Source: Polyporus tsugae
Taxonomy: Eukaryota > Basidiomycota > Agaricomycetes > Polyporales > Polyporaceae
Length of the DNA: 64,000 bases
Assembly: GCA_024305745.1 (NCBI GenBank)
Contig: JAHRBS010000003.1
Span: 2,480,001 to 2,544,000 of the forward strand
Reading direction: 5' to 3'
Part shown: in pieces, positions 13,009 through 23,589 of the stretch
Numbering within the stretch: the stretch's first letter is position 1
How the letters are laid out: each line of letters opens with the position of its first letter
Notes under the pieces: generated by a model
The model's input: only the letters and a program-made list of their open reading frames with translations
Databases searched by the model: none
Told to the model about the DNA's origin: nothing
Translations under genes and position numbers: made by a program

Positions 13009-14652
13009 TCAAGCCCAGCGTCCGAGCAGCGCCATGATTCCAGCGCCGAGCAGCATACAGCACAGCGCATACGCAAGCTTGCCGTTCGAGGCGTGCAGCA
13101 TATCAGTGTTGAACAGGAACTCGTGCGCCATGAGCTGCGTAGAGCGAGCGTTCCGTCAGACAAGGCAGAGCGACGGTCTGAGCTCGAAGCAACACGTACC
13201 TCGACGAGACCGGTGTACAGCAGGATCCCCGAGCTGAACGAGTCGAGCACACCGCTCACGATGTTCGCCGTGGCGCTGTTCGGGTTGTACGTCGTCCGCA
13301 CGCCCAGACCGGCAGCGATCCCGATCGGGGTCGTCAGCCCATAGAGGATCGCCGCGAGCACTGGGACGTAGTTGTACTTTGGTGGGAGACGCAGGAACGC
13401 GAGTCGTGCGCCAATACCGAGACCCTCGAACGTTTCTGCTCGCCATCTTCGTCAAACAAAGCACTACGAGGCAACAGACGCAAAGCAACTCACGGTGGAA
13501 GATGAGCACGACGAACAGAACCGTGAACTGCTGGTCGACGGCGAGCGTCAGCCCGATGAGGACACTGTGGAGCAGCACACCGAACTCGAGGATTGCGATG
13601 CCGATGATCTGCCCCGCGGCCGAGTCCGTCAGCGCACTCGGGGGGTGGTGCGCGTCGCGGCCGCGCTCGACATCCTTCTCCGAGTGCGCGTGGGGGAAGG
13701 TCTGACCGGCATGGGCATGGTCGTGGTCGTGATCGTGGTCGTGGAAGCTCTCTACGTCGTGGCTCGCGTGGCTCTTCTCGTGGTCCAGCTCCCCGCTGCG
13801 TGAGAGCGCGGCCGTTTTCTGCTGCTCGCGGTCGGTCTCCGGGCCGTGCGCCGCGTGTGAGGCTAGCCCGTGGCCGTGTGCGTCGTGCACGATCCCGAGG
13901 CGTGCAAGCCGCGCGGTGCCCCAGCGGAAGGCGACGAGCTCGACGATGAAGATGCAGAAGATGCTGACGAGGCAGATGGCGAGGGCGTACGGCTAGCGAG
14001 GGGGGATAAATTAGCCGGTGTACGATATCGGACAAGCGAATGAACAGCGCCTCGTTCTCCCATTGGCTGTAGCTCCCCGTGTTATGTTACGAGTGGTTGC
14101 TCGGCGATGGTGGAAACCTACACCCGGTCATGGGCATGGCCAAGGAGCAGAGCGACACCAGGTCGCTAGGCCGTGCATAGATTGCCGTTGATCGGCGGCA
14201 GTATCGGGGAACATGATGACAGCCGCCGCCCCCCGTCACGAAAAATGCACACGGTCGAGAAGGAGAAAGAGACCGGAGACAACGAAAATGCAGAGGAACC
14301 GAGCACGTACATAAACTTGCCATGCTGGATCCAGGCATGGTGAGCCTAGTTCGTCGAGCGCAGGGCCGAGGAGGTGTATCAGCGCGGTGGCGATCTGCAC
14401 GTACACCCCTCGTCAGCACAACCATGGAGGCGGAGATGGGGTGGGATTGATACGCACGATGACGCCGCTACCAAAGTACTTGGCCGTGTCGAACACGGAC
14501 TGGGGGATGCGTGCGCTCATCCAGCGGTTTCTGCGCGCGAACACGGGGAAGGCGGCGCCGCACATGGATGTCGCCATGATGATGAAGATGGACGCGATGC
14601 GGAGACCGGTCTTGTCATTCGTGTTGCCGCTGAAGCTGCACTCGTCAGACAT
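13009..14652 (-). CDS. ZIP family zinc/iron transporter
   Basis: Five exons on the minus strand (14652-14458, 14394-14311, 13992-13494, 13435-13200, 13134-13009) encode 379 aa. Eight membrane segments can be placed. TM4-TM5 carry the metal path of the ZRT/IRT family: LEFGVLLHSVLIGLTLA and then VLIFHQTFEGLGIGARLA, with the paired His/Glu ligands. The long cytosolic loop between TM3 and TM4 is His/Asp-rich (HDHDHDHDHAH, then HAH), a usual metal-sensing loop. Family role: uptake of Zn2+ (or Fe2+) into the cytosol at the plasma membrane. The N-terminus (MSDECSFSGNTNDKTGLR) resembles fungal Zrt1/Zrt2. It is head-to-head with UreG, with 818 bp between starts. Metal specificity cannot be read from the sequence. 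Confidence 0.9.
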
Positions 14653-15470
14653 GGCTGGGTACGGTGCGGGGTTAAGGGGTTAAGTCGGTGGAGGAGGTGT
14701 GTTGTGGAGGGGAATGGGGCGGGTCGCACTCGGCGTCCAGCAAGCCTTTATACGAAGGCTTAAAGGGAGAGGGTCGAAGTATGTCAAGGGAGGAAGAGGG
14801 CGGTATGGGGGGGTGGAGGGAGGTTTAAGCTGGTGGAAGCGGCATGTCTGCCCTCGACGACCCCGACCGGGAGGGTACCCGGGTGTAAGGGCATCCCTCT
14901 GATTGGCTAACCAAGCCCACTCGCCAGCCATGAGTACCCTCCAGGTCGGCGCCTATGATCAATATTGCGTCAGTAACGACTCAACGGCGCCCAACGGCGC
15001 AAGATCCACGTCTACCGTGACTCTGCCAGTGTCCTCCATCCTGATCTCGCGTATAACCACAGCTTTCCTCCATGTCTGGGTGCAAGATCATGGTTGCCGC
15101 TACTGAATGTACTCGTTTTCAAGCTACCATTGACCTGTATGCTGTTCGGCTAGCGGCTTGATCAGGCTGGGTGGGCCTGCTGGACTGGGGCGAAACCCAC
15201 AGATCGCGAGCATCCGACCGCCAGAGAACGGGTAATCGTATGTTCGAGAAAACTAAAGGCATATACATACAGTCCCAGATAAGTACTCACCTCCTTGGTG
15301 GCCGATAACATACCATTCCATGGCCTGCATGGCCGACGTCCTTATCGCGCGTAGCACGCCGGACCGCCGGCATCGCCACTTTATAAGGAATATGCCGAAG
15401 GTCAAAGATAGCAGGGCGAGAGATAGGAGGCAGATAGGCCCATTTTTTCCCTCGTTTACCACCCATCGCA
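14653..15470. promoter_or_regulatory. Divergent promoter region between ZIP and UreG genes
   Basis: This 818-bp interval separates the two start codons and holds no convincing open frame. No specific metal-response element was identified by eye. Confidence 0.5.
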
Positions 15471-16662
15471 ATGGCGGATACTGTTCAGTTCATAAACAAC
15501 CTCTCCGGCGTGGGCGAGGAGGGGCTCGCGCATAACCATTCGCACGAGGGACACACCCACTCGCATAGCCCGAACGACCACGGGCACACACACGAAATTC
15601 TCGACCATCCCGGTGAGTGTGATTTCCATAGGACCCACGGGCACTGTTTGTGAATTTTATTCACTCCGCTGCATCCCGTCGCTTCAGGCAAGTTCGCGGA
15701 GCGCGATATGCCCGACTACACGTCCCGCAACTTCGAAGAGCGTGGTTTTACCATCGGAATCGGAGGGTACGCGAGATCTCCATCCCGAAACGCCTCCAGA
15801 TCGCGTTCACAAGAGTACCTCACCGAACACTGACCACATGCAACGCTTTCAAACAGACCGGTGGGCTCCGGCAAGACCGCGCTGACGCTCGCGCTCTGCC
15901 AGAAACTCCGCGCGGCGTACAACATCGGTGCGGTACTCACTCCCATCCAGGTGCCCCGCGACTTGAAGTCTGACGCATGGTGATCGTGCCTCGCAGCGAC
16001 TGTCACCAACGACATCTTCACGAAGGAGGACCAGGAGTTTCTGATTAAAAACAAGGCACTACCCTCGTCACGCATCCTCGCGATCGAGACAGGCGGGTGC
16101 CCGCACGCAGCGATCCGCGAGGACATCAGCGCGAACATGGGCGCGCTCGAGACGCTGCAGGCGAAGTACGAGTGCCAGATGCTCTTCGTGGAGAGCGGCG
16201 GCGACAACCTCGCCGCGAACTACTCGCGGGAGCTCGCGGATTATATCATCTACGTTATTGACGTCTCGGTATGGACTGAACTCACTGCGACACCCGGTGG
16301 AGTGGGCGCTGATGAAACGCGTTTGTAGGGCGGCGACAAGATCCCTCGGAAGGGTGGTCCTGGCATCTCCCAGTCGGACTTGCTTATCATCAACAAGGTA
16401 TGGAAGATGCTCTTGTTGGGCACAGTTCTGATGGTTTGCTAACCTAAGTTTGGATGCGGCGATGTAGATCGACCTGGCACCCTACGTCGGCGCGTCGCTC
16501 GCAGTTATGGACCGGGATGCGAAGCTGATGCGCGGAGATGGGCCTACCGTGTTTGCGTCCGTCAGAGAAGGAAAGGGTGTGGACGACGTGGTCGACCTGA
16601 TTCTTGCGGCGTGGAGGACGGCTGGGAGCCCCGGTAAGGTCAGTCCGGTGGGGTACGAGTGA
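15471..16662 (+). CDS. ureG: Urease accessory GTPase UreG
   Basis: Six exons (15471-15612, 15688-15766, 15857-15927, 15997-16268, 16329-16397, 16468-16662) encode 275 aa. The P-loop is [14 protein letters not shown]. Other UreG hallmarks are [15 protein letters not shown], the metal-binding [17 protein letters not shown] motif (Cys-Pro-His), [18 protein letters not shown] and the G4 motif LLIINKIDLA. UreG is a SIMIBI-class GTPase that, with UreF/UreH, delivers Ni2+ to apo-urease in the cytosol. The N-terminal extension (about residues 20-46) is His-rich ([13 protein letters not shown] and DHGHTHE), as in plant and fungal UreG, and probably stores or chelates nickel. Neighbour: a divergent ZIP transporter. 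All introns are GT-AG and the frame is intact. Confidence 0.97.
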
Positions 16663-17531
16663 AACACCCGCGCAATCGGCTAAACATTGCAATTAATGCT
16701 GTATTCTTGTCGTGAAATCTTGATCTGGAGTCGATGTATGGCAGCCACTGCTAGTGTCACTGATTCGGATGGGAGAAACTAGACGCCCGAATGACGTTCA
16801 GTATAGATTCCATCTCGCTTAGATCGGAGCCACGACATGATGCGGATGACCTCGCTTCTTAATAGTCCGTCTTCTCCCCGAGTCGGAGGCTGTCTCCCGG
16901 ATCCTCGGTCACTCTCGACGAAGCTCCACGAAGGGGAGAACTACGCTATTTCCACGATGTCGATAAATTCGGGAGTTCACAGCAATGTTGGAGCCCTCCC
17001 ACGTTCTCTTGTGCTGTCCCCAGAGTCTGAATCAACTTGAACGATTGTCTCTCGAAACCGACGGCAACTTGAACATAGTTGTATTTCAATCGTATACCAC
17101 GGACTTTCTGACAGGCGCAGAGCCATTGGAGGACTAGGGAAAAGGAATGGGATTAGCGTCCGAGGGAGACGATCGATGATGATCGGTGTAGTAGATATCT
17201 GATCGAAAGGATTAAAAAACGGATTTGTTGCGTAGTGTAGGCACGATATATGGACGGCACGAACAACAATGAGAGGAACAAATACCGAGTATCAGGTACA
17301 AGTATGCAGTAATGTCGCGAAAGGTATCAGAACTAGAACCGAATCGGAACCCAAACACATTCTGTCAGCCAAAAACCCAAATAAATTATTGTTCAAAAAG
17401 TCCCTAAAATGTTCACATGTTCATCGTTATCGTGACCAGGACTACTAAGTAATAGGCCTGGAGGTGGGGGGTTACTTATGCGTCTTGATCGTGGGTGGGG
17501 TCCAAGGTGGGTCGGAGAGGCCGCTGGGCTC
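16663..17531. other. Intergenic region, no gene seen
   Basis: UreG and the GH43 gene converge here. The right half (about 17.1-17.45 kb) is AT-rich and probably the 3' UTRs. No repeat or RNA gene was recognised. Confidence 0.5.
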
Positions 17532-18860
17532 TCAGCACGCCTTAACGACACCGTTCTTGAAGCAAACATTGCTGATCGACCACATCGCGCGTCCCTGCTT
17601 GGCGGACTTGCCGTCGATATCCGAGTGGAACACCATGTTGACGTACTTGTTCTGGACGTTGATCGCCGTCGCACCGCCAGGTCCCGCGGTGCCGAACTTG
17701 CCGCTATATGCGCGAGCAGCGGTCGGTCAGTAGGGTGCTCAAGGAATAGGGCAGGGGGGACTCGGAGGGGGAGCGGCTTACCTTGAGAGAAAGGGCGAGT
17801 CGGGAGACTTGACCTTCGTGAAGGGGACGTCGAGCTTCTTGGATACAGCATACCTGACGTCGTACCCGAGGGTGTTGTAGTTGTGCGTCGAGTAGAACAG
17901 GTAGTACCCTACATGACAGAAGTCACGCCGCGTCCGTCAGCGCCCGTCCACTCCACGCCGATGTGCACGAACAGGAGAAACAAAATAAACACTCACACCC
18001 ATCCCAGTAGACCATGGAGGGCGCCTCAGTGAGCCCGCCGTCGGTCGAGTCGTTCGTGATCAGCGTGAGCGGCGAGCCCTTGAGGTCGTACCCGTTGGAT
18101 CCGACGTGCTGGATCTTGATCGGCGTCGACTTGCGGACAGAGTTCCCGTCGACCTTCCAGATGACGTACAGCCCCCCGCCCGGCGCCTCGAAGCCCGACG
18201 CGTCGATCACGCCGCCGTTCTTGAGGTCGCAAATGAGCGGCTTCGACTGGGGGGCGAAGGGGCCGGCGCCGTTGTTCGCGGTCGCGACGCCGATGCAGTG
18301 GTCGTTGCTCGGCCCGCCCTTGCGGCGCGCGGTGTCTGCAAACAGCACAGCATGGAGTTAGTCTTGAGTTGCCGGCGTGACACAACCTGATCGCGATGGC
18401 GAGCTACTACTCACAGTACATGACATATTTGCCTTCCGTGATTCTACGGACGTCGGGAGCCCAGACGGCACTGCATCACCATCGGCGAACGAGGGAAAGG
18501 GACGGGATACGAAGTCGCGCGGTGAGTAGCATGAAGATCAAATCGCAGTTGTGGAACTCACCCTGTAGCCCAGGAACCAACGCTGGTGAGCACGTTCTGC
18601 GGCTTGCTCCAGCTCTTGAAGTCGGTCGACTTGACCATCGGAACGAGGCCATGGCTACTCGAGGTCGAGTACGCCCACCATACTCCGTCTGGTGTGTGCA
18701 AGAGGCCCGGATCGGCGAACGATACGTTGTTTGTCGCACGTTGGACAAGGCTCTGCTTCAAGTTGTTGTTGTCCGCATACGAGTTCGCCGGCGTCGGCGC
18801 CGCGAACGTGATGGAGGTGATGACGCCGAGGAGAGTAACAAGGAGAGTCGCGGAAACCAT
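17532..18860 (-). CDS. Glycoside hydrolase family 43 enzyme (copy 1)
   Basis: Exon 1 runs 18860-18562 and exon 2 starts at 18470 (GAVWAPDV); later exons end with GVVKAC-stop at 17532-17534. A signal peptide is clear (MVSATLLVTLLGVITSITFA). The five-bladed GH43 propeller shows its three acidic residues in place: Asp in FADPGLLH (base), Asp in VIDASGFEAPGGGLY and Glu in LTEAPSMVYWDGYYLFYS (acid). Family role: exo-acting cleavage of arabinan or xylan side chains outside the cell; the exact substrate is not readable. A close paralogue with the same intron positions lies at 32194-33486. Each copy has an unpaired-looking C-terminal Cys (ISNVCFKNGVVKAC) that could form a disulphide within that tail. 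Confidence 0.88.
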
Positions 18861-20321
18861 TATGTTGCGTGTCGTGAAGGGGGTATGAAAAAATAACAAA
18901 GACGGGCGCAACGCAAGTACGAAAGAGAATGCGTGAAAAAGGGAGGAAACGAGAACGCGAGGGTCAGTGGGCAGCTGAGGAAGTCGAACGAAGCAGCGGC
19001 TTAAATACCGCCCGCCATAGTTCGACAGCGCGTATGATGCCGACGAGCGGAATAGTTGCGGATTGTCAACAGTACACGACCGCATGCATGTCTGATGTTT
19101 TGATTGTTGAAGTCCAAGACCCAGGTACCTAGCCGCCGAGCCTGTACATTGCAGTCTGCCGGTACCTAAGTCTACCTGAGTACGGTACATAGGCAAACAC
19201 TGCCAGTGATCGGTGTAAACGCGCCGGATCGTCAATATATTACGGACTCATAAACATTTCTCGAGTGCCACATAACAAACAATACTGACCTCTTCAGTGC
19301 TCGGGACCTGAGGAAAGGCACAAAAAGTCGAAAGCAGCCAAGAAATGGACTCTTGGCGGTATGTCCGTCTACTTGAACCCAGGACAGGAAGCAGACATGA
19401 TGAGAAGAACTCGAGAGCTCAAGAGGATCAGGCCGCAGGGAAGATGCCGCGTACTATTGATCATCTCAGAGCAGTGCACCAGGCACACACACGTGTCACA
19501 CCCCGGAAGCGTCACGCCTTTCGCACGCCCCAATTGGCGGAAAGAACACGTACAATCGCAGGAGCAGGCTGCATTTGAAGGTCAGACTGAGACACTCTGA
19601 GGGTCCCCTCGACGGTCCTTGGCTCCGTCTCAATGTCACCTCCTACCAATTTTCTTGGACATCAGATCTTCAGACCCGGCGTTCGATGTTACGTAATACG
19701 CCCGAGATATCGCAATGTGAATCCCGGATCACCTATCCGTGCGCTCAGCGGTGACCCAGCCTCCATGTGGTTACTGCGACGAAGGCAGACCCAGGCTTTG
19801 GCCGCGACTAACCTCATCCCTCCGAGTGCCAAGTCAACGCCCAAACGCGAAGGAGGGCCTCTGCCGGGCGAAGCCGAATGTACCAGGAAAAAAAACTGCG
19901 TACTCACTTCTGAATTATGAACTACACTGCGGAATGCGATCATGTAACTTATGTGCCAACCAACCAGGGCAGATAGTAGTAAACATCTATTTTGTAGAGC
20001 AATTCGGCTGCTATTGATGGGGGAAGTGACTCAGAATTCGTCTAAAATACCTCCTGGACAGATATACTTAAGCTTCCCGGCTCAACCTCCTGCTAGATGG
20101 GTGCAAGCACGTTGGAGACGGGCGCTGACTGAAGGACATGATTTCACCCGGCTTGGCATTCGAACGATTTTGTAAAAAAAAAGTACAGCCATTTGGTTCT
20201 ATGACGTATCGAGCTCCTATAAGATATAAGATATAACAATCTGATATGACAACAAACAAGCGATCCGACAACGGTGTCCCTGCACCCAGTCCATCACATG
20301 GTCCGGGCGAGCTGTAACACT
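18861..20321. other. 1.46-kb intergenic region, no gene seen
   Basis: It contains the upstream region of the GH43 gene (to about 19.2 kb). Next comes a stretch (19.3-20.2 kb) of short, unrelated open frames that looks like decayed sequence. No terminal repeats were found. Confidence 0.45.
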
Positions 20322-21114
20322 TCACCACTTAGTCGGGGGGAGGTGGCAGAACTCGGGGGAGACCTCGGTCGCCTTAGCGTCGACGCTACCCTTGTCGAAG
20401 CCCTTCTGGCCCGCGAACTTTTCAAAGCCGGCCTTGCCGAGCTGGAACATCGCCGCGTTGTCGACCGCGATCATGTACACCGGCTCCTTGCCGTCGTACT
20501 GCAACTTCCAGCACGAGCCGCACTTGGGCGATCCGTCGACTGCGCAGACGAGTGGGTCAGCGTCACGTACCTAATGGGAAAAGCGGGATGACACATACCG
20601 GCACCGGGGACCTCGCCGTAGAAGGGAGCAGGGGGCAGGTCGCTCAGCGTGTGGAACTCTGCAATGCGAACACATATGTCAGGAGCCCACCTCGCGGTTC
20701 AGAGATATGGGGTGACTTACGAGGGAACTTCTTGTTGAAGGTGCTCGAGCATGACAGCGAGCCCAGCGGAGTGTTGGGGTTGAGGTTGAGGGAGAAGCCC
20801 ACGCGGGCGTTCTGACCCCACTTCCCGTCGTCACCACCGTGACCGTGGTCATCGCCATCATGGCCGTGGTCACCTCCATCGTGGCCGTGGTCACCACCGT
20901 TGTGGCCCCAGTCGCTGCCGTCATGGCCGTGGTCACCATCCTTGTGACCAGAGTCGCCGCCGTCGTGACCGTAATCACCGCACTTGTCGCAATCAGGCTT
21001 CGTAGGCTGCCACCCAGGTTGGCCCGGCTGGTTCTGACCTTGGTCCGTAGGAGCGGCGACAGCAAAGGTGGCGGAGGCGGCGACGGCAGCAGCGAAAAAT
21101 GTGAGGAACTGCAT
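20322..21114 (-). CDS. Cerato-platanin-like secreted protein with N-terminal His/Asp/Gly heptads
   Basis: Three exons (21114-20721, 20658-20599, 20539-20322) encode 223 aa. A signal peptide (MQFLTFFAAAVAASATFAVA) precedes a Pro/Gln linker, a CDKC pair (Cys42, Cys45) and seven tandem heptads of the type D-H-G-H-D-G-G (residues 47-95). The C-terminal half matches cerato-platanin: GSLSCSSTF, the FHTLSDLPPAPFYGEVPGA stretch, KCGSCWKLQYDG, VYMIAVDNAA-MFQLG and a final Cys in EFCHL. This keeps the four-Cys pattern and the CGxCW signature. Cerato-platanins are small expansin-like wall proteins that bind chitin oligomers. The usual protein is about 120 residues without the heptads. Metal binding by the heptads is inference from their His/Asp content. 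Confidence 0.75.
20830..20976 (-). repeat. Seven-unit 21-bp tandem repeat encoding His/Asp/Gly heptads
   Basis: Seven consecutive 21-bp units encode DYGHDGG, DSGHKDG, DHGHDGS, DWGHNGG, DHGHDGG, DHGHDGD and DHGHGGD. They lie in exon 1 of the cerato-platanin-like gene. Confidence 0.85.
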
Positions 21115-22101
21115 GATGATGATGTTGGAGAAGTAGTTGTGTGATAGTAGAGTAGCGATAGGTGAGCTGATGTGTGTCTGTGTACGAGAGGAAGTGGGTT
21201 GTTGGCTGGGGTCTTACCGTCGAAAACGCGGGCCTTTTATACCTCGCTGGACTTAGTCGAAATTCAGGATCCTCGTCCCAAGACCTCCAGGCAGTGAAGG
21301 ACTTTACCTAGGGAATCAGAGGGGCCGCGCAGCCATGAGGCGGAGTGCGCCCCTCGGTTGGGGTAGGAAGAGGGTGCCGAAGACGAGAGGACTAGTTGGA
21401 TATGCGGTCCGCGTTGTGGATTGGCCTACTTCGTCCTCTTCCAGCTGGGACCTTGACAGCACTGCTGGTTCACGTCCGCTTGGCGCCGTGCCGATCCGCA
21501 TCGTCTTGGGTGACTTATGAGCTTTGAGTTCGTAAACATCTGAGGAATCCGTCGTTTAGCGAGTTCGATCCAAGGATGTAAAAGAAGTTAGAGAGTGTTC
21601 ACGTAGTGCAAATCGTATGAAGACTTACCTTACCTGTTTCTGCCTTCGGCAAATAACGCGGGCTCGATGTGTATAGGGGTACGGTTACCGCCATGGGCAC
21701 GGCAAGTAAAAAGGCAATGCCCGAACCACGATCGTCACGTATTACTCCACGGATGTAACCACCAGACCGGAGTGAAACGCGGACTCGAGCTCCACTCTTC
21801 CTGTGGCAGGTTTTGCTTGGCGGTGTGCGGCTGCCCGAGCGGAAAGCCGATGGAAAGGGGGGACGAACAGCGCTCCGGGCTGTACCGCAATATTCAATGA
21901 AACGCCATCCCTCATATATTGCGAAAGGAGCTTGCTAATACTTCTTTGAGTGATACAGGTTAGTGATAACCGGAGATACTGTAAACGTTACATGCAGTGA
22001 AAATATTTCCTGTCGACAGCGCGCATACATGACACTCGGTGACCAGCAACGCGAATAGAAAAAGGATCACGCACTACATTTCCAACGGCCGGGGCTTTGA
22101 A
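21115..22101. other. Intergenic region, no gene seen
   Basis: The left part is the promoter of the cerato-platanin-like gene (minus strand), and the right part is the 3' flank of the methyltransferase gene. Short open frames only. Confidence 0.5.
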
Positions 22102-23451
22102 TCAAATTGGCCGTCCTTGCGGTCTGGATTCGTACATTCCTAACCATATTTCCACCGGGTCTCGTCCAGCCCCGATCCTTTCTCCGACCCGTTCAAATGA
22201 GACACCGATGTCTCTCGCCATGTCCCAAAGGGTCCTCTCCTCCGGATCGCGTTCTTTGTACCCGAGCACGACAACCGGTGGATGGCCTGGTAGGCTTAGG
22301 CGGAGGAGCGAGGAGAGCGTGCACACCAGCGCGGGGAAGGATGCGGTGTTGTAGGTGACGTCGGCCATGACGATCACGTCGAATCCACCCTCGACAGCGA
22401 GGACTTCATCAGGAAGTATCTCCTCGTCCCAGTCCAGTGCAAGAGGTTGCGGTCGAAAGGGCTCCTTGAAGAGTGCGCTATTGGTAGAGACGTTGTGCGA
22501 CAGAAGAGGGAGCGCAGAGTCTGTTGACGCGTTCAAGGTGTGAACTAGCGTAAGCATCCGTAAATCCGTTCATCTCACCGAGGTCCGTTGTGACTATGCA
22601 CCCATCGCCATGCGTTACTTGGGCAGACCGCAGCGCACCAAGAGTCAGAGAGACGATGCCCGTCCCAGCACCTGAAAGAACCACCGCTTCAGTAATCTTC
22701 GCAGCCCCAGATGGGCAATTGAAGCTCACCAAGCTCGACCACTCTACATCTCGTAGAAGAGAACAGCGCCTCTCGCGCGCGAGCAACAAGCTGGTGCTCC
22801 CCATCTCCCAGGGTGCGGTGCGCGAGTTCTACAAGCCAAGAGCTCAGCCCGACGCCGCTATCCCACACTTTCTGTGCGACGCGTCTACGAAATTAGCCGA
22901 CAGGACGAACAGGCGGCATACCGCTGCGAGATGCATACCTTGTCCAGATCGAACGACGTCTGCTCTCGGACCATCAGGAAGCCGTCCTTCTCGGCCTGCA
23001 GCGGGACACGGTACACCCGCTCGATAGATTGCTGTTTCTCCGCATGGGCTCCCGCGCGGGCGCGCGAGCTCACCGCGATCGGCATCGACATGACGGGGAA
23101 CGGCCGCTCGCCCACGTCGCGCGCCGCGAGGTTGACGATGTGCGCACGCGCGTGCTGGCGCGCGGTGAGGACGAGCCTGTACGTCTGCCCGTCGCGGGCA
23201 CGGGGAGGGAGCGGGACAGAGAACTCCTTGAAGTTGCTCGACCGCCATACGGTCAGCTTTTGGGGCGGGGTGATAGTGGGGTACGGTTTGGAGACTGTCG
23301 GGCTTACGAGGGACCATGAGTAGAATATCTCCTCTTCGCCTGCAAAATCTTCCGTGCGGAGGTCGTTTGCAAGCTGGGGCGTGAACGTCACTGGACCAGC
23401 CGGAGATGCCTGGATGGGTGGAGGTCGCAGGAAGAAAATGTAGTTGAACAT
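22102..23451 (-). CDS. METTL21-type protein methyltransferase
   Basis: Four exons (23451-22939, 22871-22730, 22671-22579, 22520-22102) encode 388 aa. The SAM-binding motif I is reconstituted across an intron as VVELGAGTGIVSLTLGAL. Upstream is the family's KVWDSGVGLSSWLVELAHR helix and downstream is CIVTTDLDSALPLLSHNV (acidic loop plus motif II). VIVMADVTYNTASFPALV corresponds to the D-V-x-Y substrate-site motif of METTL21/YNL024C-type lysine methyltransferases. Family role: methylation of Lys in chaperones or translation factors in the cytosol; the target is not readable. The first 170 residues are a fungal N-terminal extension. The start codon is 138 bp from the divergent rhomboid gene. No disruption was seen. 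Confidence 0.85.
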
Positions 23452-23589
23452 CCTTCTTCTTTGAATATCCCCGGATGCCTCGAGGAAACCGCGGCAGAAA
23501 GTGTGCGTGTCGGCTCGGCGAGTGAGCGTGGACGATGACGGCGAGAGCGAAAAGCAAGATGCGCGCCTGACGTCGTTACAACCGCCGGC

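Noticed and set aside
20839..21144. Plus-strand open frame rich in Val/Ala (VVTIVAVV type).
   Set aside because: It is the antisense reading of the 21-bp heptad repeat in the cerato-platanin-like gene.
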